Source of the DNA: Opitutales bacterium UBA7389
Lineage (GTDB): Bacteria > Verrucomicrobiota > Verrucomicrobiia > Opitutales > Opitutaceae
NCBI GenBank assembly: GCA_002474325.1
Contig: DKNL01000181.1
Span: 1-5,373 of the forward strand
Direction of reading: 5' to 3'
DNA: 5,373 nt
The number at the start of each line of letters is the position of its first letter. Position 1 is the first letter of the stretch. Below are positions 1-5,373 of this stretch, piece after piece. A model generated the notes under the pieces. The model was given only the letters and a program-made list of their open reading frames with translations, was not told the origin of the DNA and searched no databases. A program made the translations under genes and the position numbers.

Positions 1-205
1 CGACTTTCGACAAGACGCTGAAAAAGGATCCGGTTTGCTTTTCGAGCCAAGCGAGCAAGCGTTTAGGGATGCGTTGGAGGAATCGCTATCCATATTCGGG
101 TCGAAAAGCGAATACGAAAAGATGCAAGCAAACGGCATGAAGCGTGACTTTTCTTGGACAAACTCTGCCAAAGAATATGAAGTCCTTTATTCGGAATCGA
201 TTTGA
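1..205 (+). CDS. glgA: Glycogen synthase, C-terminal end only (partial, 5' end outside window)
   Basis: The reading frame is open from base 2 to the TGA at 203-205 and gives the last 67 residues of a protein. The tail reads GSGLLFEP, then an acidic/aromatic helix, then NGMKRDFSW and a final SAKEYEVLY. This matches the C-terminus of GT5 glycogen/starch synthases, where a G-x-G-[LF]-x-F-E loop belongs to the nucleotide-sugar binding domain and the M-x-x-D-F-S-W motif followed by A-x-x-Y-x-x-L-Y closes the protein. The enzyme moves glucose from ADP-glucose to the non-reducing end of an alpha-1,4-glucan in the cytoplasm. The catalytic N-terminal half lies upstream of the window, so activity cannot be judged. 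A different GT-B glycosyltransferase is possible, but the DFSW tail favours GlgA. It ends 34 bp before the next gene with no evident terminator between. Confidence 0.8.
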   Translation, partial: DFRQDAEKGSGLLFEPSEQAFRDALEESLSIFGSKSEYEKMQANGMKRDFSWTNSAKEYEVLYSESI

Positions 206-239
206 TCCCCCTAGCCGGGTTTGACGGTAATAGAAGTCA

Positions 240-1622
240 ATGCGGTTTAGGCGGGAGGTTTTATTGCCTTGCTCTGCGAGCGAGGCATTCGATTTGCATG
301 CTAGAGAGGGCGCTTTCGAGCGTCTTGCCCCTCCATGGGATCGCCTGGAAATCCTATCGAAGACGGGAACGGGTCTCGAAGAGAATTCGACGATTCTATT
401 GCAGCTTCGCAAGCTAGGCTTTCGTAAAGAGTGGTTAGCTGTAATAAGCGAGTGCTCGGATGGCGTCTACTTCAAGGACGTTCAAGTAAGAGGCCCCTTT
501 GCGAAATGGGAGCACAAGCACGCGTTTAACGGAGTGGATGCTTCAACGAGTATCCTAGCTGACGAAATAGAATACGCATTACCAGGTGGATCGTTGGTAA
601 ACTCGTTTGCTAGGGGCCATGTTCAATCCATTTTGGAAAGGACCTTTTGGTATCGGCACGAAATTACGAAAAACGACCTGGTTCTGTGGGACCGATACAG
701 GGATCGGAACCCATTGAAAATACTCATATCAGGTGGATATGGTTTTCTAGGGAGTCGCCTCAGCGCGTTTCTCAGGGCCCAAGGTCACAGCGTGGCCGTC
801 CTTACCCGGTCTCCCAAGAATGGTGACGTAGGTTGGGATCCGGCGTCAGGGATGGTAGATAAGGAACGATTGGAAGGTTTCGATGCGGTGATTCACTTGG
901 CGGGAGAGAACTTGGCTTCTGGCAGGTGGAACGATCAACGAAAAACCCAAATATGGAATAGCCGGGTCGATGCCACGAAGCTCCTGGTCCAAGCTTTAGA
1001 AGGAGTGAAGCGCCAGCCACAAACATTTATTTGCGCCTCGGGAATTGGATACTACGGAGATTGTGGCGACCAGAGAGTTCGCGAGACAGATCCGCTTGGG
1101 ACCGGATTTCTGGCGGAACTTTGCCAGGCCTGGGAAGCGGAGTCGATCGCGGCGGAAAGCTTCTTAGATCGAGTTGTCCGACTTAGAACGGGCGTTGTTA
1201 TGGACGCCGGAGGTGGCGCCTTGAGAGAGATGCTGCCGCTATTTTTGATGGGACTGGGGGGAGCTTTGGGCAAAGGGAATCAATGGCTGCCTTGGATTGC
1301 TTTGGAGGACTGGATAGGATCCCTCTACCACCTTCTCATGGAAGAAGAAGCCGGAGCCTGCAATCTAGTGTCGCCAAACCCCGTTACGAGCAGGGAATTC
1401 GCGAAATGCCTAGGATCCGTCTTGAGCCGCCCCGCGGTCATGAGTGTTCCTGCTCCAGTTTTGAGGCTTATGCTTGGCGAGTTCGCCAATGAAGGCTTGC
1501 TATCTAGCTGTCGAGCTCAACCAGCTAGGCTTGAATCATTTGGCTATCAGTTTAAGTATCCTAATCTTGGCGACGCGTTGAATTTGACACTGGGTCGATT
1601 TCCGGAAGGAAGTTCAAGTTGA
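240..1622 (+). CDS. SRPBCC domain fused to TIGR01777 family (YfcH/SDR39U1-like) NAD(P)-binding epimerase-like protein
   Basis: This is a 460-residue protein of two domains. Residues about 1-155 look like an SRPBCC/START-like ligand-binding fold: a beta-strand start with AFDLHAREGAFERLAPPW at 16-33, EYALPGG at 111-117, and LERTFWYRH at 132-140. Residues about 159-455 are a TIGR01777 domain: the dinucleotide-binding loop GGYGFLG at 165-171, HLAGENLASGRW at 219-230, SGIGYYGD at 267-274, LRTGVV at 315-320, LPWI at 350-353, and a DUF1731-like end (GEFANEGLLSSCRAQPARL, 413-431; YPNLGDAL, 440-447). E. coli YfcH has only the second domain (about 300 residues); the longer fused form is known in several bacterial groups. 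The family is an extended/atypical SDR; no substrate is established for the bacterial members I know. The ATG at 240 puts the start at the usual beginning of the SRPBCC domain. Its Shine-Dalgarno is weak (TAGAAG, 231-236), which would fit translation coupled to the upstream gene. It is cytoplasmic, with no signal peptide. Confidence 0.88.
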   Translation: MRFRREVLLPCSASEAFDLHAREGAFERLAPPWDRLEILSKTGTGLEENSTILLQLRKLGFRKEWLAVISECSDGVYFKDVQVRGPFAKWEHKHAFNGVDASTSILADEIEYALPGGSLVNSFARGHVQSILERTFWYRHEITKNDLVLWDRYRDRNPLKILISGGYGFLGSRLSAFLRAQGHSVAVLTRSPKNGDVGWDPASGMVDKERLEGFDAVIHLAGENLASGRWNDQRKTQIWNSRVDATKLLVQALEGVKRQPQTFICASGIGYYGDCGDQRVRETDPLGTGFLAELCQAWEAESIAAESFLDRVVRLRTGVVMDAGGGALREMLPLFLMGLGGALGKGNQWLPWIALEDWIGSLYHLLMEEEAGACNLVSPNPVTSREFAKCLGSVLSRPAVMSVPAPVLRLMLGEFANEGLLSSCRAQPARLESFGYQFKYPNLGDALNLTLGRFPEGSSS

Positions 1623-1678
1623 GTGGCCATTGGGAAGGGATCTAAGATTGACACAAGGGAAACTGCCCTTCATTGGGT

Positions 1679-1682
1679 GGAG
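1679..1682 (+). promoter_or_regulatory. Shine-Dalgarno of cysK (decides start)
   Basis: GGAG ends four bases before the ATG at 1687. The in-frame TTG at 1630 has GTGG but no purine-rich site at the right distance, so the ATG is preferred. The spacing is slightly short. Confidence 0.6.
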
Positions 1683-1686
1683 TGAA

Positions 1687-2646
1687 ATGTCTAGTATTTA
1701 CCCGAACATAGCGGCGGCCATAGGGAAAACGCCTTTAGTGAAACTGAATGCCTTGGCGGAAGGTCTCGAAGCGGAGGTGCTTGTCAAATGTGAGTTCTTC
1801 AATCCGCTATCTAGCATTAAGGACCGTATTGGTTTGGCTATGATCGAAGCGGCTGAGAAAGCCGGTAAATTGGGATCCGGCGGAGTGATTATCGAACCCA
1901 CATCGGGTAACACCGGTATTGCCTTGGCATTTATAGCCGCGGCTAAGGGATATCGCCTTATACTGACTATGCCGGAAACGATGTCCATGGAGCGTCGCGT
2001 TCTGTTGAATATGCTGGGCGCGGATCTGGTATTGACCCAAGGACCAAAAGGGATGCCTGGCGCGATTGCCCGAGCCATGGAGCTCATGGAAGAGCATGGG
2101 GATAATGCCTTTATGCCGCAGCAGTTCGAGAATCCAGCCAATCCGGAGATACATCGCCAAACAACAGCGGAAGAAATTTGGGAAGCGACAGGCGGCGAGA
2201 TTGACGCCTTCGTCTCGGGTGTCGGAACGGGCGGAACGATAACCGGGGTTTCGGAGGTGATTAAGAGCCGCCGCCATCTGAAAACCGTGGCAGTGGAGCC
2301 AACGAATAGCCCCGTGATATCCGGTGGTAATCCAGGGCCCCATAAGATCCAGGGAATCGGTGCTGGTTTTATACCCAAGAATTGCAACACGCAGATAATT
2401 GACGAAGTCATAACAGTTGAAAACGATGACGCCTTCTCGACCGCCCAAGAGGCTGCTCTTAAAGATGGTTTGAGTGTAGGCATATCCTCGGGAGCAACCA
2501 TTTGGGCGGCTATAGAACTAGCCAAACGCCCGGAAATGGCGGGCAAGCGGATTGTTACTATAGCGGCCAGTAGTGGTGAACGCTACATCAGTACGCCTCT
2601 TGGTGAAGTCGCGAGGGCTGCGGCCGCCTCGGCCGTAGTTTCCTGA
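1687..2646 (+). CDS. cysK: Cysteine synthase A (O-acetylserine sulfhydrylase), PLP-dependent
   Basis: This 319-residue cytoplasmic enzyme should make L-cysteine from O-acetyl-L-serine and sulfide. Visible motifs from the ATG at 1687: SSIKDR at 42-47, with K45 as the lysine expected to form the PLP Schiff base; the substrate loop TSGNTG at 72-77; QQFENPANPEIH at 145-156, typical of CysK; the PLP-phosphate loop GTGGT at 180-184; VEPTNSPVISGG at 203-214; PGPHKIQGIGAGFIP at 216-230; and GISSGA at 265-270, containing the serine that contacts the PLP ring nitrogen. Length is normal for the family (about 310-325). The frame is open back to a TTG at 1630, but the ATG is chosen because GGAG at 1679-1682 precedes it and because SSIYPNIAAAIGKTPLVKL is the usual N-terminus. 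CysM and cystathionine beta-synthase-like proteins are the alternatives; QQF and the PGPHKIQGIGAGF block favour CysK. No serine acetyltransferase gene (cysE) is in view. Confidence 0.95.
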   Translation: MSSIYPNIAAAIGKTPLVKLNALAEGLEAEVLVKCEFFNPLSSIKDRIGLAMIEAAEKAGKLGSGGVIIEPTSGNTGIALAFIAAAKGYRLILTMPETMSMERRVLLNMLGADLVLTQGPKGMPGAIARAMELMEEHGDNAFMPQQFENPANPEIHRQTTAEEIWEATGGEIDAFVSGVGTGGTITGVSEVIKSRRHLKTVAVEPTNSPVISGGNPGPHKIQGIGAGFIPKNCNTQIIDEVITVENDDAFSTAQEAALKDGLSVGISSGATIWAAIELAKRPEMAGKRIVTIAASSGERYISTPLGEVARAAAASAVVS

Positions 2647-2671
2647 GAATTCTCGAGTACCCATTTATTCC

Positions 2672-2684
2672 GCACCGCAGGTGC
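2672..2684 (+). other. Short GC-rich hairpin downstream of cysK
   Basis: GCACC (2672-2676) can pair with GGTGC (2680-2684) around a three-base loop. It sits 25 bp after the cysK stop. No T-run follows, so it is not a standard Rho-independent terminator. It might protect the cysK mRNA 3' end or mean nothing. Confidence 0.25.
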
Positions 2685-2727
2685 ACCCAATTGTCGGCTT
2701 GTTGGTCTCGATTGCTAGTTAATAAAG

Positions 2728-2773
2728 AATTAGTTGCAAAAAAATATCATAATTTATAATTCTGCAACAAATT
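2728..2773. repeat. Imperfect inverted repeat, 14-bp arms, over the AraC-gene promoter
   Basis: The left arm at 2728-2741 (AATTAGTTGCAAAA) and the right arm at 2760-2773 (TTCTGCAACAAATT) are reverse complements at 12 of 14 positions, with an 18-bp spacer. The core GTTGCA/TGCAAC is perfect. The left arm covers the candidate -35 and the right arm covers the expected transcription start. This is a plausible operator. Confidence 0.5.
2734..2760 (+). promoter_or_regulatory. Candidate sigma70-type promoter of the AraC-family gene
   Basis: TATAAT at 2755-2760 is a perfect -10 consensus. The best -35 candidate is TTGCAA at 2734-2739 (4 of 6 consensus bases), with a 15-bp spacer that is shorter than the usual 16-18. 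A poor -35 and short spacing would suit a promoter that needs an activator or is tightly controlled. A start site near 2767 would leave a 5' leader of only about 16 bases before the ATG at 2783. Because the whole region is A+T-rich, a chance TATAAT is possible. Confidence 0.45.
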
Positions 2774-2784
2774 CATTATGATAT
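2744..2784. repeat. Perfect 10-bp inverted repeat flanking TATAAT and overlapping the AraC-gene start codon
   Basis: ATATCATAAT (2744-2753) and ATTATGATAT (2775-2784) are exact reverse complements separated by 21 bp; arm centres are 31 bp apart, close to three helical turns. The TATAAT at 2755-2760 lies between the arms, and the right arm covers the first two bases of the ATG at 2783. The arms interleave with the other inverted repeat in the order A-B-A'-B'. It may be an operator for autoregulation; a chance match in A+T-rich DNA is not excluded. Confidence 0.5.
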
Positions 2785-3652
2785 GGAGGTTCTTGGAGAT
2801 GCAGTACAGGATGTGCCGAGCAGCGAGTCGCTAATTGGATTGTATGAAATTGATAACCAGCTAGTTGAAAACTCTCTGCACCGGCATGTTAATCATGAAT
2901 TAGTGGCGATTGTCAGAGGTTCCGGTACAGTCCGAATTGGATCTCATGAGGGCGACTTCGCTCCGGGTACAGTAGCTTTCATCGAGGCTGGTACCAACCA
3001 TTGTTGGAGATCGGATAGCGAGAATGCTGAAGTGACGGCGGTATTTCTCCACATCCCCAAATCGGTCTTCTCTCCGTCTCTTTGGAAACTGCCGGAAACC
3101 GCTGGTGCGCGAACCTTAATCTCAGGAGATCGGGCAGGAGCGATTTGCCGTTTTCCCGAGTTTGACAGGGTTCGTTCGAGATTGCGGACAATCAAAGGAG
3201 CTCGCGGATTTTTACGTATAGCTCGAGTCTATGCACTTATCGATTTGCTCTTATCAATCAATAGGTGGCAACTCATTGATAATCAAAAGTTAAATGTATA
3301 CAAATTCCGTGACCGCATACATTTTAAATCCGCGAGGGAGTATATCGTAGTACACTATTGCGAAGATATTGATCGTGATAGCGTAGCGTCGCATTTAGGC
3401 ATGGATTCTAGCTCGTTTTCCCGTTTCTTCCGAAGAGTTAGCGGGCAGAAATTCAACGATTACCTGAATGTCATCCGAATCCGAGAAGCCGCCAAAATGC
3501 TGGCTGCACGACGCCGATTGCCAATCGCTACGATCTCGAAATCATGCGGATATTCGAATCTTAGCGTATTTAATTCTCAGTTTAGAAAACGGCTGGGAAT
3601 GACGCCTCGAGACTACCGCCGCCAATTGGATTTCGAACCGGTAGCTCCCTGA
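2783..3652 (+). CDS. AraC-family transcriptional regulator with N-terminal cupin-like sensor domain
   Basis: This is a 289-residue protein of the usual AraC-family size. Residues about 15-95 resemble the cupin sensor domain: LHRHVNHELVAIVRGSGTVRIG at 32-53, then GTVAFIEAGTNH at 62-73; H34, H38 and H73 are at typical cupin positions. Residues about 135-180 form a helical linker. Residues about 185-281 hold the DNA-binding domain with two helix-turn-helix motifs: DRDSVASHLGMDSSSFSRFFRRVSG (197-221) and ATISKSCGYSNLSVFNSQFRKRLGMTPRDYRR (249-280), the latter being the AraC/XylS signature. Many relatives with this architecture control carbohydrate use, but nothing here names the ligand or target. 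No sugar-utilisation gene lies beside it; the next gene is leuC, 89 bp on. The ATG at 2783 has no Shine-Dalgarno upstream; a GTG at 2813 (codon 11) is an alternative. The gene is likely autoregulated, judging only from the repeats over its promoter. Confidence 0.9.
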   Translation: MEVLGDAVQDVPSSESLIGLYEIDNQLVENSLHRHVNHELVAIVRGSGTVRIGSHEGDFAPGTVAFIEAGTNHCWRSDSENAEVTAVFLHIPKSVFSPSLWKLPETAGARTLISGDRAGAICRFPEFDRVRSRLRTIKGARGFLRIARVYALIDLLLSINRWQLIDNQKLNVYKFRDRIHFKSAREYIVVHYCEDIDRDSVASHLGMDSSSFSRFFRRVSGQKFNDYLNVIRIREAAKMLAARRRLPIATISKSCGYSNLSVFNSQFRKRLGMTPRDYRRQLDFEPVAP

Positions 3653-3684
3653 GGCAAGGATACAGCTTTTGCCTGTTCTTACTT
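3653..3684 (+). terminator. Weak candidate terminator after the AraC-family gene
   Basis: GGCAAGG (3653-3659) can pair with TTTTGCC (3667-3673) around a seven-base loop, giving seven pairs of which two are G-U. TGTTCTTACTT follows, which is T-rich but not a clean run. It begins directly after the stop codon. It may only partly separate the regulator from leuC. Confidence 0.35.
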
Positions 3685-3730
3685 GATAGCCAGGATGTCG
3701 GTGGCGATTGTTTTGAAATCTATCTCAGTT

Positions 3731-3736
3731 AAGGGA
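3731..3736 (+). promoter_or_regulatory. Shine-Dalgarno of leuC
   Basis: AAGGGA sits five bases before the ATG at 3742 and supports that start. No clear -35/-10 pair was found in the 89 bp between the regulator gene and leuC. Confidence 0.6.
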
Positions 3737-3741
3737 ATACA

Positions 3742-5166
3742 ATGAGCCAGTCATTATTTGAAAAAGTTTGGGATGCCCATGCAGTCAGGGAGCTGTCTAA
3801 CGGACAGACACAACTGTTGATTGGGACGCACTTGATTCACGAGGTTACCAGTCCCCAGGCATTTGGAATGCTTCGCGACTTGAACTTGCCGGTTGCTTAT
3901 CCGAACCGGACCTTTGCGACCGTTGATCACATTGTGCCCACTGATCAGCGACGAGAGCCATTTGCGGATCCGCTGGCCGATGCCATGATTAAAGAGCTGC
4001 GCAAGAATTGCGAGGAAACGGGTATCACATTCTTTGATTTGCCGAGCGGCAAACAAGGGATCGTCCACGTCGTTGGCCCTGAGCAAGGGATTACCCAGCC
4101 AGGAACGACAATCGCCTGCGGCGATTCCCACACATCCACTCACGGAGCATTTGGAGCTATTGCGTTTGGCGTGGGGACGACTCAAATCAGAGATTTGCTG
4201 GCTACCCAAACGATGGGCATCGCCAAGTTGAAAGTGCGCCGAATCAACGTTAATGGCTCGTTGCGCCCAGGCGTTTACGCTAAGGACGTTATCCTGCACA
4301 TCATCCGCAAGCTCGGAGTTAAAGGAGGAACAGGATTCGCTTATGAGTATGGAGGATCGGTCTTCGACAATTTCTCGATGGAGGAGCGGATGACGGTTTG
4401 CAACATGTCGATCGAGGGAGGTGCGCGCGTAGGTTATGTCAATCCAGACGAAAAAACCTTCGATTATTTGAAGGGAAAACCGTATTCACCGAGCGGCGAC
4501 GATTGGGACAAGGCTGCCGAAAACTGGAAGTCGTTTGCTAGCGATCCAGATTGCCAATACGATGACGTTGTCGAATTCAATGCGGAAGACATAGCTCCTA
4601 CCGTGACTTGGGGCATCAATCCTGAACAGGCCATCTCAGTGGAGGAGGACATTCCCACTATTGAGGGGTCAAAGGATTCAGACAAGGATTTGGTGGTGGA
4701 GGCCCTCGAGTATATGAAATTGCCAGCTGGGCATCCTATCAAGGGAACGAAAGTAGACGTTTGTTTCATTGGATCCTGCACCAACGGCCGGCTTTCGGAT
4801 TTCGAGGAAGCGGCAAAATATCTCAAAGGGCATCGAGTCGCGGAAAGCGTCAAAGCGATTGCGGTCCCTGGATCTCAGATTGTTGATGGGATTTGTCGCG
4901 AGAAAGGCATCGACAAAGTCCTCGAAGAAGCGGGCTTCGAATGGAGGGGCGCAGGCTGCTCGATGTGCTTGGCCATGAATCCCGACAAACTGATCGGTGA
5001 TCAGTTGAGTGCCAGTTCCAGCAACCGGAATTTCAAAGGAAGGCAAGGCAGTCCGACCGGTCGTACCGTATTGATGAGTCCAGTTATGGTGGCTGCTGCT
5101 GCAGTCCGCGGAGAAATTGCTGATGCTCGAGAAGTTTTTGGAGTCGGCGAATTGGCGAATGCCTAA
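3742..5166 (+). CDS. leuC: 3-isopropylmalate dehydratase large subunit
   Basis: This 474-residue cytoplasmic protein is the large subunit of isopropylmalate isomerase, which with LeuD converts 2-isopropylmalate to 3-isopropylmalate in leucine synthesis. It aligns by eye along its full length with E. coli LeuC (466 residues): HLIHEVTSPQAF (30-41), FATVDHIVPT (58-67), GIVHVVGPEQGITQPGTT (106-123), CGDSHTSTHGAFGAIAFGVGTT (126-147), FIGSCTNGR (342-350), GAGCSMCLAMNPD (403-415) and SSNRNFKGRQG (426-436). C346, C406 and C409 are the expected ligands of the [4Fe-4S] cluster, so the active site looks intact. The ATG at 3742 follows AAGGGA at 3731-3736. One small departure: where E. coli has GERCASTSNRNFEGRQG, this protein has serine in place of the non-ligand cysteine. 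It is followed by leuD. No leucine-rich leader peptide was seen in the 89 bp upstream. Confidence 0.97.
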   Translation: MSQSLFEKVWDAHAVRELSNGQTQLLIGTHLIHEVTSPQAFGMLRDLNLPVAYPNRTFATVDHIVPTDQRREPFADPLADAMIKELRKNCEETGITFFDLPSGKQGIVHVVGPEQGITQPGTTIACGDSHTSTHGAFGAIAFGVGTTQIRDLLATQTMGIAKLKVRRINVNGSLRPGVYAKDVILHIIRKLGVKGGTGFAYEYGGSVFDNFSMEERMTVCNMSIEGGARVGYVNPDEKTFDYLKGKPYSPSGDDWDKAAENWKSFASDPDCQYDDVVEFNAEDIAPTVTWGINPEQAISVEEDIPTIEGSKDSDKDLVVEALEYMKLPAGHPIKGTKVDVCFIGSCTNGRLSDFEEAAKYLKGHRVAESVKAIAVPGSQIVDGICREKGIDKVLEEAGFEWRGAGCSMCLAMNPDKLIGDQLSASSSNRNFKGRQGSPTGRTVLMSPVMVAAAAVRGEIADAREVFGVGELANA

Positions 5167-5170
5167 GAGG

Positions 5171-5176
5171 AAGGAG
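5171..5176 (+). promoter_or_regulatory. Strong Shine-Dalgarno of leuD
   Basis: AAGGAG lies nine bases before the ATG at 5186, just after the leuC stop codon (5164-5166). It fixes the leuD start and suggests efficient independent initiation within a leuCD transcript. Confidence 0.75.
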
Positions 5177-5185
5177 ATTTAAGAA

Positions 5186-5373
5186 ATGGCTTTAGAAAAA
5201 ATTACATCTGTCAAAGGTTCAGGAGTTTACGTCCCAGGAAACGAGATCGATACGGACCGGATCATTCCAGCCAGGTTTATGAAGTGCGTAACTTTCGATG
5301 GGCTCGGTGAATACCTGTTCTACGATGTTCGTAAGAATGAAGACGGGAGTGATAAGAATCACCCGCTCAACGA
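5186..5373 (+). CDS. leuD: 3-isopropylmalate dehydratase small subunit, N-terminal part (3' end outside window)
   Basis: The first 62 residues are visible and the frame is open to the window edge. The segment GNEIDTDRIIPARFMKCVTF (18-37) is the conserved N-terminal signature of LeuD (V-x-G-[ND]-x-I-D-T-D-x-I-[IV]-P-x-x-F), followed by GLGEYLFYDVR. LeuD is the swivel-domain subunit that joins LeuC to form the active isomerase; the whole protein is normally about 170-205 residues, so about two thirds is missing here. It starts 19 bp after leuC, on the same strand, with its own strong ribosome binding site, so the two are almost certainly co-transcribed. Homoaconitase or other small-subunit swivel proteins look similar, but the LeuC partner next door favours LeuD. 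Confidence 0.93.
   Translation, partial: MALEKITSVKGSGVYVPGNEIDTDRIIPARFMKCVTFDGLGEYLFYDVRKNEDGSDKNHPLN

Noticed and set aside
1655..1670. AAGGG/CCCTT hairpin (six-base loop) between the epimerase-like gene and cysK
   Set aside because: Only five pairs and no T-run, so it is not a terminator; it is too small for a known riboswitch such as a SAM riboswitch, and I saw no conserved core around it.
1648..1676. TTGACA at 1648-1653 as a cysK promoter -35 box
   Set aside because: The hexamer is perfect, but with a 17-bp spacer the -10 position reads CATTGG (2 of 6 matches) and would put transcription only a few bases before the ATG.
1698..2546. Long open frame on the - strand across cysK (282 codons)
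   Set aside because: It is wholly antisense to a clear cysK, shows no recognisable domain, and has biased composition typical of a shadow of a G+C-rich coding strand.
2645..2654. Palindrome GAGAATTCTC overlapping the cysK stop codon
   Set aside because: A single 10-bp palindrome containing an EcoRI-type site, with no second copy nearby and no link to a promoter; most likely chance.
3653..3741. Leucine attenuator or leader peptide before leuC
   Set aside because: No short frame with a run of leucine codons and no terminator/antiterminator pair is visible in these 89 bases.
3754..4299. Open frame on the - strand across the leuC 5' half (181 codons)
   Set aside because: It is antisense to strongly conserved LeuC coding sequence, with no domain or motif of its own.
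1..5373. CRISPR array, insertion sequence, tRNA/rRNA, phage or defence genes
   Set aside because: No evenly spaced direct repeats, no transposase or integrase motifs, no terminal repeats with target duplications, and no RNA gene signature on either strand; all substantial coding capacity is explained by the six genes listed.

Overview
The window looks like ordinary chromosomal DNA from a free-living heterotrophic Gram-negative bacterium. All six genes run on the + strand. The protein style (a bacterial heterodimer-type LeuC/LeuD pair, an SRPBCC-fused TIGR01777 epimerase, a GT5 glycogen synthase tail) suggests the PVC group, perhaps Verrucomicrobiota class Opitutae. That placement is an impression from protein sequence, not a search result, and I hold it loosely.

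Layout: (1) bases 1-205 are the 3' end of a glycogen synthase gene (glgA-like). (2) 240-1622 encodes a two-domain protein, with an SRPBCC/START-like domain followed by a TIGR01777 (YfcH/SDR39U1-type) NAD(P)-binding epimerase-like domain. (3) 1687-2646 encodes cysteine synthase A (cysK). The gaps between these three are short (34 and 64 bp) and hold no convincing terminator, so they could share a transcript. (4) 2647-2782 is the longest intergenic stretch. Its right half is very A+T-rich (53 of 64 bases in 2721-2784 are A or T) and carries a perfect TATAAT and two interleaved inverted repeats. (5) 2783-3652 encodes an AraC-family regulator with an N-terminal cupin-like sensor domain; its start codon is uncertain. 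(6) 3742-5166 is leuC, and 5186 to the window end is the 5' part of leuD, 19 bp downstream behind a strong ribosome binding site. Together they encode the isopropylmalate isomerase of leucine biosynthesis.

The genes do not form one obvious pathway: glycogen synthesis, an uncharacterised oxidoreductase-like protein, the last step of cysteine synthesis, a regulator of unknown target, and leucine synthesis. I see no mobile element, CRISPR array, tRNA, rRNA, phage gene, toxin-antitoxin pair or defence system. No stretch longer than 300 bases lacks a gene. The only part that asks for a second look is the control region and start of the AraC-type gene, where the repeats overlap the promoter and the start codon, and where the only good Shine-Dalgarno sequence lies after the annotated ATG. 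I found no previously undescribed system.
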